64,000 nt of DNA from Isoetes taiwanensis (taxonomy: Eukaryota; Streptophyta; Lycopodiopsida; Isoetales; Isoetaceae): assembly GCA_021234155.1 (NCBI GenBank), contig JAJEKV010000001.1:1115927-1179926 (forward strand). The letters run 5' to 3'. The notes beneath the pieces were generated by a model, which ran no database searches, was not told the DNA's origin, and was given only the letters and a program-made list of their open reading frames with translations. Of the stretch, positions 37,817-49,300 are shown piece by piece (within the stretch, counting starts at the first letter, position 1; each line of letters starts with the position of its first letter). The translations under genes and the position numbers were made by a program.

Positions 37817-38780
37817 CGTCACATCACCTATTGAGGAGTCATATCTACTACCCATGGGGAGTTTACTCCCACCTTCTACCATTTTCAAAATATTGTATAT
37901 TTCAGAAAATATTCTATTTTTTACTGAGATGCTTACCCTGAGCATCTAGAACATGCCTGGAGTCACCCCCCGTGTGAATATGCGCCCAAACCAAAGGGGG
38001 TTTTAGGGGAATTCTAATTTAAAGGTTCTGAATGTAATGGTTTGTGTTAAATAATGTTAACGTAGTTATGCGTTGGTGGTTATATTTAAAAAATAAAATT
38101 AGACCCTTTGGGTCCTAACAAAAGCAAACATGGTAAGCTTTAAAAATTTAGTCATAACATCATTTAAAACAATAGTTCTTCATTGTTTGATGAAGAATTC
38201 ATGTACATGCATGCAATGGCAACTGACCTTTCTCCGTCCTTCACATATATCGTATAAAACATAATAAGTATACATTTAGAATAGATAATGGTATTATTAT
38301 TATATTCCAACCAAAAAAACACAAGCTTAGAGCGGGTTCACATGCAACAGTGGTCGGAGAGGGGCCCTGTTATACCCTTTGCATATTGGTGATGATCGGC
38401 GATGGTGGGCATATACATGACGGTGAAGGCCGCGATGGTGCATGTGAATCCAGCCTTAACAACGAATGAAGTGGAGATGTTTTATCACTGAGGATTTCCA
38501 CATGAAAGTCATCTCACTTATTGGATCTGATGAATAAAAATGTGAAGAGAGGTTGCAAGACAATACTTGATATTTTAGGAAGTCAATGCTTGGAGAAGAA
38601 GAGATTTAATATTTGTGCGCTCCCTATGCCAAAGGACATCATGATATCAACATTTCATACAAATAACTAAGAACATCATGAAATCACTATTTCATACAGA
38701 TAACTTGCAGATAAATGGCAAGCATACCTGGAATGCAATCAGGAATTTGGTGCCCATGCGTTGGTGTTGAACTATGTCAT
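37817..38780. repeat. Shared flank downstream of LTR, copy 2
   Basis: Counterpart of 11,396-12,345, including the short interspersed repeat at 37,972-38,118 (hairpin GACCCTTTGGGTC near its right end). No gene is supported. The duplication ends at its right edge. Confidence 0.6.
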
Positions 38781-38797
38781 CAATGCAAGAAACTGGC

Positions 38798-40675
38798 TTA
38801 ATCCTTGACAGAAACAACAAATATGGAACCCCTTTCAATGTTTAGAGTGTTGTTGGCAATGCGCTTATAGCTCAAAGATAACCTTGCACTTGTTTTCTTT
38901 CTGAAATTTGTAAATAAGAACAAAGACACTAGTTGCATGAATGCTTCAACAGCCACAAATAGGTTATCATGGTTTGTACTACACCAAGACTTACGAAGGC
39001 AAATGCAAAAATCCCTGCTATGATTGCCAAAATCACAGAATTCCAACTACAATAAGATATAGAGATATGTCAACACATTTGCAGAGCAAGTTTAGAAAGG
39101 ACCAACATACGAAGACACGTTTTTTCTGCTCTTGTAAGCTGTTTGTATATGCTGTGTATGTTAAATTCATGTGCATGTTCAATTCGTGCTTCAATGCTTC
39201 TGCAACAACACCCTTTGATGGAGGAAGCAACTAAATCAGCGATTCACCGCAATACCAAATCTTCCAGCTAGAAAAGCCAGAGCTGCAGTGCAGCCAACAT
39301 AAAAAAAATTAAGCATGCTCTTTTTAGATTCGGTAGCAGATATATTATGCATTTATGCACATCTCATGCAAAATTAGAGAGTCTTGGGAACCTGTATCTC
39401 TTTCCTTAACACACTGCCCCTCAAGTTCATTAGAGGTAATTTGAGATCTCCTTTTGTCCCCATAAGAATCCTCCAATAGAATGAGTACTCTACATCAAAC
39501 TGCAATTAATGCAGCATTAACAACTTCATTGTTGTTGTTTTTTCCCTATAACTTTTGATCTACTCATGAAAATGCTGCGGCGTTTGGTGCATTAGATGCA
39601 GAATGAAAAGATCTTTCAAGTGATATATGGTTATGACATATTTCAATACAAGCCATATGTGTAAATCTTAAAAATATGGTTTTTTGCTCTTTTCTTATAT
39701 ATTTACATCCCAAAAGATATAACAATGGGTTGTCATTAGAAAGATCTTGAGGAGACGAATCCATTGCCACAAATAGTATTCGAATCGGAGTTTTTGATCA
39801 AAAGTTATAGTAGAAAATGACACCGCAAAAGTTAGTTAGAACTGCATTAATTACTACCGCCACATATCTTTGGAATAAAATGCACGGAGCTCTTCTCTTA
39901 TTGGACGCTTTTAAAAAGCTGATGTGGCTTTTTAAGCATCCCTTAATGGGACAAAATGAGATCTCAAATTACCTCTAATGTATAGTGATCCAACGGCTCA
40001 GATCAATCTTGATCAGTGTGTTACTGGAGCTATAACACACTACAACTCCATAACACCCTAGGATGTTATGAAATGGACGGATCCAGATCGATTTTGATAA
40101 TGATCGGATGGCCCAAAACTCTCGGGGCAGTGTGTTAAGGGCGATAACGCCCTGGCCCTCGGGTGTTACTTCAAAAAAAATTTTCGGGCCATCAAAATCT
40201 AAGTGCGCTTACGCGCACACCCACCGCCATTTTGATGGCCCTCAAATTTTTTTTTTCAGTAACACCCTCGGCCCAGGGCGTTATCTACTCCATATCTCTG
40301 CCAACAAGACTTGCAACACCATATTCTATGAAGTCTGTTCTGTCCATTCTTGCAAACCTTTACTCTGTATTCACTCACGGAGGCAAAACGGACGAATTTG
40401 GCTATGATGGCAGTAGTCTCACGACTTCCATATGTGAGACAAGCCACTTCTCCAATGAAGATTCTCTGAATTTTCCTGTTCATCACCTTTCCTAGTATCC
40501 TTTCTGGACTTTCAAAATGTATAACTAGCTCATCGGCTTTCTTCTGCAGCAGAGTTACGGATTTTAGTACAGTCTTAACTGCATCTTGCTCGTAAGCCAA
40601 TTGAAGCCTGGCCTGAAGAGTGCCGCAATCTACATCAACTTTCCATTTTGTCTGATGTATCAGCTTTACCTTCAA
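38798..40675 (-). CDS. Possible multi-exon membrane-protein gene (unrecognised), exons only suggested
   Basis: Minus-strand blocks look like exons. At 40,395-40,675 a hydrophilic frame includes LQARLQLAYEQDAVKTVLKS and ESPERILGKVMNRKIQRIF and stops at a donor-like GTGAGT after KFVRFAS. At about 39,245-39,325 there is YVGCTAALAFLAGRFGIA with GTGAAT after it. At about 39,000-39,055 there is NSVILAIIAGIFAFAF followed by a perfect donor GTAAGT. At 38,798-38,895 a basic C-terminal block (SYKRIANNTLNIERG) follows acceptor ATTTCAG. Two blocks are strongly hydrophobic and may be membrane helices. Intron phases were not all reconciled. The TTAA-flanked MITE at 39,410 would lie in an intron. Product unknown. 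Confidence 0.35.
39410..40134. mobile_element. TTAA-flanked 725-bp element (CACACTGCCCC termini)
   Basis: Left end CACACTGCCCC (39,410-39,420), right end GGGGCAGTGTG (40,124-40,134), flanked by TTAA on both sides (39,406-39,409 and 40,135-40,138). A second inverted pair lies inside: CATTAGAGGTAATTTGAG (39,428) and its complement ending at 39,980, one mismatch over 33 bp. No coding capacity. The TTAA flanks and CACNNTG-like tip parallel the larger CACTAG element. Confidence 0.8.
40143..40285. mobile_element. Foldback MITE (143 bp, ~57-bp arms)
   Basis: Left arm GATAACGCCCTGGCCC...GGGCCATCAAAAT (40,143-40,199) is the near-perfect reverse complement of 40,229-40,285, leaving a ~29-bp loop containing GTGCGCTTACGCGCAC, itself an inverted repeat. 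The transcript would form a long hairpin. It lies 9 bp from the right end of the 725-bp element and directly adjoins the exon-like block to its right. Confidence 0.85.
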
Positions 40676-40799
40676 TCTACATAATAGGTCTAAGATCCTC
40701 GCACTTTCCGTTTCGTCTGCTCTACCAACTGTACCTTACAATCCGCTTAACAGGTCTAAGATCCTCGATTGCCTTTATCATGCAAAGAAATATAAATCT

Positions 40800-42855
40800 G
40801 TAGATGGTTACATATCTAGCATCACGAAGCTGGAGCTCTGGACAGGGTCGACAGGCTGTGTCGCCATAGCTGGAACCTTGCAGAGTTCTGATCTTAGGAT
40901 TCGACCGAACAATTTTTTTTTAAAGAATTGGGCTATGAATATCTAGCATAAAACACTAAAATAATTTGAAACCCTAAATGGACATCCCCATGGCTCTAAA
41001 ATTTGAGAGAGCACAACTACAGGATTGCATTTCTTATTCAAAATCAACGACTCAAAAATACTGCACTCTTAAAATACTATTTAATACACCTGCGTGAATA
41101 CAACAACAAAATCATAGAAAAACTATATGAAAAAGCATATAAAACTATCTGTTATTATGCTAGATATTCCTCTGTTAGTTGTGCTACATATTCTAAACGA
41201 GGGCTGCCACAGTCGTCAGATCTGTCGATCCTATGGCTCAAACCATATCATGGAGCCTCTGGGCACCTCTTATTTCGCTTATGGTCATTTGTGATGGGGC
41301 GCACCTATGATTTTGAAATGTCAAATACGAGTTTGCCTAAGGTTTTGATGTAATATGGAGCCTCTATACAGCTTTGCCTAAGGTTTTGGAATATGAAATG
41401 CGGGGGTCGAACCTCTATCAAAATAACGCAATATCCTAATAAGCCTACTTTAACCAATCTAACCAGTCAACCCATTCAATTATTTTAGGGATTAAGGCTA
41501 TGGCTTTAGGAACTATATATCTATATCAAATCCCCCTAGAACCCCCTGTTATTGTGCTATATATTCCCTTTATCATTCAACAGATTCTTGAAAAGAAGCA
41601 ACAGAATAACTATTAATCAAGTAAAAGCAATAATTAATAAGAAGTATTTTATACCTAAATCCATGCCATATTCTTAAATATTCAAGCTACATTCTTGCTG
41701 ATTTTCAAGCTTTTGAACTGGTAGATAGAATGAGGTAAACCACAAAGGCCTCTCTCACTTCCAATAATGGAATAAATAACTAAGGCCTACATGGAGCTTA
41801 TTCTGTCTGTACAACATTATAGATTCACAAATACTAGATAGTGAAGATCAAAGCTAGCCCAATGCACAAAGCTTCGGCACCTAATCCATGGATAGATTTA
41901 TAAAGCTTTCGCAAAATTCCAAAGCATATCATCACTGGACCTTAAAATTTATTGCCGCGAAGTCACAAGTTCAGGTATGACCAATTGGTCCTGTAATAGA
42001 GACTTTAAACCTACCATATGTACTAGATAATCACATGCAAAGCAGCCCCTAGCATAAGGTATTGTGGCTATAGTGGACTGGCTTCCATGTGATACGTAGA
42101 ATACTTATGATGTGATAGTGAATAGATTGACGTCCTTCAATAAAAAAAATCGCTGGATTTCATAAACTAAAGCCATGTGAAGTAGATCTACAACAATGCA
42201 AAATGCCCTAGGTTTGAGGCCTATTAAAACTGGCACTGTTGAAATAGATATCCACATTGAAATGTAATAAAGTAAACCAATTTGCAATTGCCCATACATG
42301 TACACTTCCAATTTTCTTTATGTATCAAAATTGTGCAGTGGACGCTGCAAGAAGTGCCAAGCATAGTTAAAGAACCATAGCAAGACAACAATTGCTGCTG
42401 CTGATGCTATTACTTTATTGATTCTAATAGCCTAAGAGCACGCTTCAATAATCCACACTTTTATAACCTATATGCATAAGGGTTTCTACCTTTACGTGTA
42501 TAATACATGAAGAAAATAAAACATACCAAAGCTAGGTCTTCGCGTTTCATAAGAAGTCTGTTCTTTGAAGTTTTACTCGAGGACCTGATATTAACAGGAC
42601 GGATGCTGCACTTCTGCTTCACACACTTGATATCTGGTAGCTAAGAACGACCCTCATTTACATCCTAGGGGGTGCACCTAACGTAAAGTCTATATGGCAT
42701 GTGCATGCATACGGTTAAGAGAAATTATCCCTTACACAAAAATTTCGTAAAACAATATATCTCATATTTCATATACCCCTACCATATTTCTTATATATAT
42801 ATACAAGTGTCTGTAATATGAAGGACTGTACGAATTGACCCTTCAAAACACACCT
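40800..42855. other. Intergenic stretch without recognisable gene
   Basis: No motif-bearing frame is present. A short local duplication (GTTTGCCTAAGGTTTTG, about 41,331 and 41,374) is present. Frames of 68-116 codons (41,003-41,353; 42,105-42,311) have no recognisable features. An AG(G)TCTAAGATCCTCG repeat lies just to the left (40,687 and 40,750). Confidence 0.35.
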
Positions 42856-42861
42856 AGCATG

Positions 42862-43278
42862 AAAGATTTCCTTAGATTCATAAGATTCTCTAGAGATCCC
42901 CTAGGTATTCAAAGATTGTCCTAAGATTCCTCTAGATATGTAGATTCTTCTAGATTCCCTTAGATTTTATGAAGATTCCCCTAGATTCTCAAAGATTTAT
43001 GAAAACTCCCATAAACTCTTAACAAAGATTCTTTTGAGATTCCCCTATATTCCTATAGATTATCCCAAGATTCCTCTTCATAGTCCAAGATTCTATCTAG
43101 ATTTTCTTAGATTTATTAACATTAAGATTTCCTTAGATTCTGAGATATTCTCTTGATACTCCCATACATTGCTTAAGATTCTCATGAGATTCCTCTAGAT
43201 TCCTTAAAATTCTATAACCATTACCCTAGATTCTTCAAAATTCTACGGATATTCCCTAGATTCTTCCTAGATTTCCCT
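42862..43278. repeat. Degenerate AGATTC minisatellite, array 1
   Basis: About 25 imperfect units built on (T)AGATTCYCCTAGATTCT/CAAAGATT, spaced mostly 14-20 bp, over ~415 bp. Same motif and strand as array 2 at 45,508. Confidence 0.8.
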
Positions 43279-43299
43279 ATTTGTTATGTTGCTTCTTAT

Positions 43300-45256
43300 T
43301 TACGCTTTTTGATTTAGCATGTGAACGGTTTAGTCACATCTTTGTCAATGCATAAGTAGTGCTTATCAAATACAAAATTACCCGATGTTATTCATGACCA
43401 TGGGGGCGAGATTAGTCACGTGGTGTAAATGGCCAAGCAAAGGCTTATCAAATACAAAGCACCTAATGCTATTCATTACCATGCGACAAGAAAAAGTTGT
43501 TGAAGCCTAAGTTGCCAAGAAAATGCTTGAGAAAGAAATAGAAGAGCTGAAGTTTGTATTTGCATACCCAATTCTGCCATGGCGGGGAACATAGTTCTTC
43601 AGCCAGGAGATTTAGGGCATTTTTAATGGCTATGCTCTTCTCCCCAACCTTCCAAGGCATATTTGTTATGTTGCTTTTTGATTCAGCGTGTAAACCAGTT
43701 AAGTCACATGCTATCAATGGCCATGCAGTGCTTATCAAATACAAAATCACCTGATGTTATCCATGATCATGGGAACATAGTTTAAGTCTATTCTTCAGCT
43801 AGGTGATTTACGACATTTTTAAGGTCTTTACTTTGGCAACTGCAATATTCAAGATGCAGATATTTCTCATGGATATTCATTCCATGGTATTCCTAGGTAT
43901 TAATGCCACAATTTGCTTGCATTGTTGTAGTGTGTCGTTTAATTATTGAAATGGTCCTCCTCAATATGTACTTTTGAAAATTGGATAAGCAAATCGTTTG
44001 ACAAGCTACAGGAAGATTGTGTGCTTTGATTGCTGTGCTTTGATTGTTGTGCTATCCTATACAAGCTCATCTTACATATGGACAAGGGCATTTACCCAGA
44101 CCAATGTCCTTTTGTAACTCCACCTTAGTTGAGTAATTGTTGAATGTACACGCTCTTGACTTATGCCCAATCAACACGTTCCTAACTACGTTGACATGTT
44201 CTTAACTATGTATAGCAAAGATTGATCCTTAATTGAAATGAAGAAGAATGAGCTCCAATTCACCAGAGCACACATGCACACGAGAACATCAAAATGAACA
44301 ACTTTGTATTATCTGGGTTCTTGATTGCATGTTCTGCCACTCTACCATGTTCACATAGTAAATAATGGCATTGCCACATCAAACAAAGTGGTCTGCTTCA
44401 CCCAATGGTTTGGGGAACTTAGAATAGTGTTTAATTTATAGACCTACTTATATAGACAACAAACTGCGTAGAATGTACTATTCAGTTTAAATGCATGATA
44501 TTGTCGAGTGTGAACAGTGACTTGGTTCTATCATTAATGGGTTTCCAACTTTGCCTAGGTAAACAAGGCAAAAAAAGTTTGGACCGTAATTATTCAAATG
44601 TAAGGCAATTTGGTTCTATCATTAACATGATTCCAACTTTGGCTGAGTAAACAAGGCCATAAAAATTTGGACTATAATATCCAAATGTAAGGCTAGAAAA
44701 GTTAAGACCATAATATTCAAATGTAAGGCGACTAAAGTGATACCATAATAGTAGCAGCACTAGGACAATGACATTATTAATGTTCAACTTCATAACAATC
44801 CGACAATATTCACATACTAAATTTTGAATTAATATTTTGACATTAGTGTTTCACCACAACATTTTGAGCATGTAGCTATGATCTTTATTTATACTGAGGA
44901 TGATAACTCCAGTTCATCATTTACAATGTCCCACCTCATGCCCGGCCTCACAAAGAGTAATAGACTTTGACTATAGCCTCACCTTAAAACCTGCTCAGAT
45001 GAACACTCTACTCCCACTCAAGTTTCCTATAAACAAGCACCGTGTTGTTCTATTCAAAGCTATCAGAGATACCGATGCAGCATTATCTAACATGAAGAAG
45101 CTAAGTTGCTTTTAAATGTTGTTAAATCTTTAGATATTTTCGTTATAATAAAAGGTTACAAATATTGGATTATTACTGCACACATTTCCCATTGCGGTCA
45201 AAAGATGTGCATACTTCCAACTTATGCCCAAAGAACGTTGGCAATCAAGTATTAGT
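43300..45256. other. Spacer between minisatellite arrays with local duplications
   Basis: A ~110-bp segment (TTTGTTATGTTGCTT...GCTTATCAAATACAAA..ACC.GATGTTAT) occurs at 43,278-43,400 and 43,660-43,770, with a partial copy at 43,443-43,485. A second ~90-bp tandem pair (GGTTCTATCATTAA..., GTAAACAAGGC) lies at 44,524-44,690, with a third partial unit to 44,735. No gene is supported. Confidence 0.5.
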
Positions 45257-45510
45257 TTGATATAAAAACTTAATGGCTAGGATTTATCCTCACCTTTTAA
45301 TCTAACTGGCTAAGATATGCTGCACCAAATCCGCTTTAAGGGACCTTCCTTGCGACTTTTTAAAAATTCAAGGGCTAGGATTTCTCTTTCCCTTTTTAAT
45401 CCAACGGTCTAAGGATGTGGTGCATGCCCCCCATGCATGCCCATACATGCCCTCATCAAAATCCAAAGGCTTGGATGTGCCACCTCACCAACTTTTTATT
45501 CACGGGCGCC
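45257..45510 (+). repeat. ~230-250-bp direct repeat, left copy (flanks array 2)
   Basis: Matches 46,734-46,953 in order: TTGATATAAAAACTTAATGG, GATATGCTGCACCAAATCC, GGGCTAGGATTTCTCTTT, GATGTGGTGCATGCCCCC and CACCTCACCAACTTTTTATT. The pair could be remnants of short terminal repeats of a TRIM-like element, or a tandem duplication that trapped the array. Confidence 0.75.
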
Positions 45511-46482
45511 CCTAGATTTTTAAAGATCTTATGAACATTCCTTTAGATTCCCCTAGATTTCTAAAGACTCTCTTCAGATTCCCTAGATTCCCCTACATTC
45601 CCAAAGATTATCCCATGATTCGTTTAGATTTTCCAAGATTCTATGTAGATTCTCCAAGATTCTATTAGATAATATGAAGATTCTCTTAGATTCTTCAAGA
45701 TTCCACATGATCCACTAGATTCTCAAAGATTCTAGAAAGATTCTCTCGATTCCATTAGATCTCCAAAGATTTTCTTAAGATTCCTCTACATTCACTAAGA
45801 TCTTATAAAGATTTTGCTAGATTCTCCAAGCTTGCATGAAGAGTCCCCTAGATTCTCAAAGCTTTATGAAGATTCCCTTAGATTTCCCTAGATTCCCATA
45901 GATTTTGAAGGATTGTCTTGAGATTCCCATAGATTCCCTCAGACTTTGATGAGATTCCTCTAGATTCTCAAAGATTATCCCAAGATTCATATAGATTCCC
46001 CAAGATTCTATGTAGACCTCCTAGATTCTTATAGATTCTATGAAGATTCTTCTAGATCCCCTTGGCCTTCCCTTAGATTCCTTATTCTACAAAGATTCCC
46101 CTACATTCTTATGATTTTACAAAGATTCTCTAAAATTCCATCAAGATTACCCTAGATACTCAAAGATCTTAGGAGGATTCCTTTTGATTCCCCTAGATTT
46201 CTCAAGATTCTCTTGAGATTCCCATAGATTCCTTAAGATTCTTTTTTTCAGATTCCTTTAGATTCTCCATCCTAGGAAGATTCCTCTAGATTCTCCAAGA
46301 TTCCTCTAGATTCTCTAAGTGTTTATGAAGATTCTGGTAGATTCCCATAGATTCCCTTTAGATTCCCTAAGATTCTCTTGAAATTCCTCTAGATTCTCTT
46401 AAGATCCTCTGAAGATTCCCTAGATTGTTATAATTCGCGTGAGATTCGGCCAAAATTCTAAGATTAGAGAAGATTCTTAAAA
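45508..46482. repeat. Degenerate AGATTC minisatellite, array 2 (~975 bp)
   Basis: More than 50 imperfect units of AGATTC(C/T)CCTAGATTC(T/C)CAAAGATT(C)TATGAAG, without codon periodicity or open frame. Some higher-order pattern is visible (CCTAGATTCTCAAAGATTTATGAAGATTC recurs in variants). It is enclosed by the direct repeats at 45,257 and 46,734. Confidence 0.85.
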
Positions 46483-46733
46483 TTGACCACATTGATCGCA
46501 GAATCGCAATGAAACGATGCCAAAACACCACTCATTAGAAAGCAGTCGATGAGAGGAATCTAAAGACATAGGTTCCATCTTCATCCGACCCCTCTATTGC
46601 AAGTTATGTGCCTTTGAAGGCGGTTTAAGAAAAGGAAGCTTCCTTGAAAGTCGACTTATAAATGCTTTGCCACTTCAACACCTTCTTATTAATAAGAGTG
46701 CCACCTCACCTTCTTTAAAATAAAAAATTGTAA

Positions 46734-46953
46734 TTTGATATAAAAACTTAATGGCTAGGATTTATCCTCACTTTTTAATCTAACGGCTAAGATATGCTGC
46801 ACCAAATCCACTTTAAGGGATCTTCCTTACAGGAATCAAGGGCTAGGATTTCTCTTTTCCTTTTGATCCAACGGTCTAGGGATGTGGTGCATGCCCCCAT
46901 CTAAATCGAAAGGCTTCAGATGTGCCACCTCACCAACTTTTTATTCAAGCGCC
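46734..46953 (+). repeat. ~230-250-bp direct repeat, right copy
   Basis: Right partner of 45,257-45,510, slightly shorter (lacking the CCATGCATGCCCATACATGCC expansion). Confidence 0.75.
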
Positions 46954-48430
46954 AAGATCAAAGGTTTATATATAATGTGCTATTTTGTAACCAGTCCCAT
47001 GAGTTTCTATCAGTTATATATCTCATTTATATCTATACAATTGTATATTTTGCCCCTTATAATGAGATTTTCGTGTCATCGCGGTGGGCCGCCCGGACTC
47101 GAGATCGACGGCCGGATGGTGCCACCTCAAAACACCCCAAGCATCCCCTTGTTGTTAGAGATTGAGGTGTCGCCCGCCACTTTGACCGGCCGAACGCGGC
47201 GAGATCGACAAGGGGATAGAGCCATCTCGCGGATGCCTCAAGCGTGCCCTTTATTTAGGGCTTTTCATCTAGGCCATTGGATTTAGAAGATTGATCTTGT
47301 CCATTCATACAAAGGTCATTGAAATTAAATATCATCTTAAGATGGCGCCACCTTATATGTTGTATTGTTTTTTCCTAGTTTTTTTTTTTTTTTTTTTAAC
47401 GCGGCGTTGCCATACTTCAATTTTTCTTTGGCGTGTCTCAAAAGCTAATGATAAGCTAATGACACATTTACTGATTTGCTTGGGTCGTGGCAAAAAGAAA
47501 AAGAAAAAAAGAAAAAGGGGGTAAGTGGAATTTTTTAGTATCGGACGATTCGGTCCGGATACTGCGACAAAGCTCTAAGGGTTCCCTTTACGCTCGCAAA
47601 GCAGCAATAAAGGAATTCAGAGAGAACCGGCTTTCTCTTTGCTTTTTGGATTTCCGGCTTCAACTCCATGGATGCCTTTGTGGCAAAATTGAGTTTGCAA
47701 ATATTTTGCTACGCAAAGAACTTTTGGAATTTGCATGGCAGTGGTGTATTGACGTATTCACTTTAACAGAGGTTTTAAAAATTTTGTTGGACGAAATGTA
47801 GATCATCATGTAAATTGTTGGTGGCAAATCTACGGGCAGATCACCCCGACAAAGGCAAAATGGGCGCAGAGTTCGCGACCAAATGAATTTTTGATCCAAA
47901 CATCGAAGGCCCACCTACTCAGTGAATATCTCTGCAAATACCCCCGATGGCAAAATGGGGCATGACTAAGTTATTCATATAACTTAGCTAACCTTAGGTT
48001 AAAACCATTTCCACATGGCCTTAACCTATTGGGCACTCGCCACGCGGAAGCACCTTATTGGAGCCACGTGGCAGTCACATCAACCCTAAATGGCCAAACC
48101 CTAACCCTAGGCCATTTTTCTGGCTCCAAGAGTTTGGGAACCCTATTCGTGCTCGAAACTCCGTTTTGAGAACCGTCTGCTGTGGCACAACATAGCACAG
48201 CAGCCCCCAGAGCGTGAGCGCATTAGTAGGAGTGGAAGCTACTTCGACCCCTTGAAGACCATGGAGACATCGGGAGCAGGAGGGCGTTCCTCAGGCGCAT
48301 GTGTTTGGGTTAGAGTTCTTCGTAGGTCATCTGAAAGTAGGACTCTAGATGAGATAGAATTTTGTATCTCTAGTAGAGCCTTCCTAGAACCCTTAGTCTA
48401 GATCTTGAACCCTAATCAATGAACCGCAAC
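46954..48430. other. Mixed intergenic sequence, weak retroelement resemblance
   Basis: Contains a GC-rich patch (47,085-47,260, with GAGATCGACGGCCGG), a poly-T run (about 47,380-47,398) and an A/G-rich run (47,490-47,520). From about 48,050 words such as AAACCCTAACCCTAGGCC and CCACGTGGCA resemble sequence around the LTR 5' parts (CCTAACATC, GGGCCACGTGGCATC). The frame at 47,487-47,801 has no motif. No gene is supported. Confidence 0.35.
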
Positions 48431-49300
48431 TGTATGTTAGATATATATGATTAGGTTTAAATGTTATTCTCATAATTATCATGTTATGTGGATATGTGAT
48501 GTTGGTTGATCATGTTTACTCCTCTTGTATTAGGAAGGGGGGTAGAGACCTAGTAGCCATTACTTAGTGATGCTCCTAGTTTAGACCCCTTAGTTCCTAT
48601 TATATGCGGCTTGTGCATAGGAACCCAATGGGCTATGGGGGCTATGATGTGACTATGGGGCTAGAGGCAAAGTGGAGGGAGGTCCCTGCTGAGTGCGGCT
48701 ACTGGGGACCCATAGCGGGCTAGGCCTATAGCCGGTCACTTCGAGTGGGCCGAGTATGGGTCCGACACCTCCTGGGGCAATGGTGTCGCCCTGCCTCTCA
48801 AGAGTTGGAGGTGTCGGCCTGACTCTTATTTTGGGGGGTTCAATCGGGTAAGAATCATGTGTCGCCATGATTCGAATCGTGTGTCGCCATGATTCTCTAG
48901 CCACCCGTGGAGCCTCTAGACCCTGGGAAGGGAGATGCAACCTTTCCTGCCTCATCGGACTGGGGAGATGCAACCCGGAGTAGTCTCGATGGGGATACCA
49001 TGACATTGCGTATTTGGCAGGCTATAGTCGTGCTAGAGCCCGATTTAGCGGATGGAGTGGTCAACCCTAGCCATTGTCTATAGCCAGCCCCGCCATTGTT
49101 ATGCCTCGATCCGATCTACCTTGTAGCCTAGCCGTCAGTCTACCTCCCCATGAGTCTGAACCTTGGGTAGGAGCTCTCAAGTTTTATGGCGTATGTTTAT
49201 CTCTATTGTATCTATGGATGTATGGATGCGCTACCCTTCGAGGTAGTTCAGTGTATTGTTGTTGTTAGTGCTGACATTGTTATGTTTCCGCTGTTATAGG
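48430..49300 (+). mobile_element. Diverged fourth LTR copy (solo or fragment)
   Basis: Collinear but diverged relative of 10,489-11,230: GGGGGGTAGAGACC, TTAGTGATGCTCCTAGTTTAGACCCC, GACTGGGGAGATGCAACCCGGAG, GGATGGAGTGG.CAACCC, CCTTGGGTAGGAGCT and TTATGTTTCCGC. It lacks Helitron B at the expected place. No PBS follows. The 117-codon minus frame at 48,653-49,006 overlies it and is not a gene. Confidence 0.65.

Larger units (their letters stand above)
25916..38780. repeat. Segmental duplication, copy 2
   Basis: Complete counterpart of 1-12,345. This copy preserves more structure: Helitron A keeps its CTAG and hairpin, and the exon-like frames at 30,124-30,315, 30,672-30,947 and 34,929-35,150 stay open here but are disrupted in copy 1. 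The right edge lies near 38,780, where sequence changes to the possible host gene. Confidence 0.93.

Noticed and set aside
42862..46482. CRISPR array or centromeric satellite
   Set aside because: Units are degenerate, contiguous and without spacers; total length is too small and local to call centromeric.
47085..47260. GC-rich patch as a gene
   Set aside because: Two overlapping plus-strand frames, no motif, and no support from neighbours.
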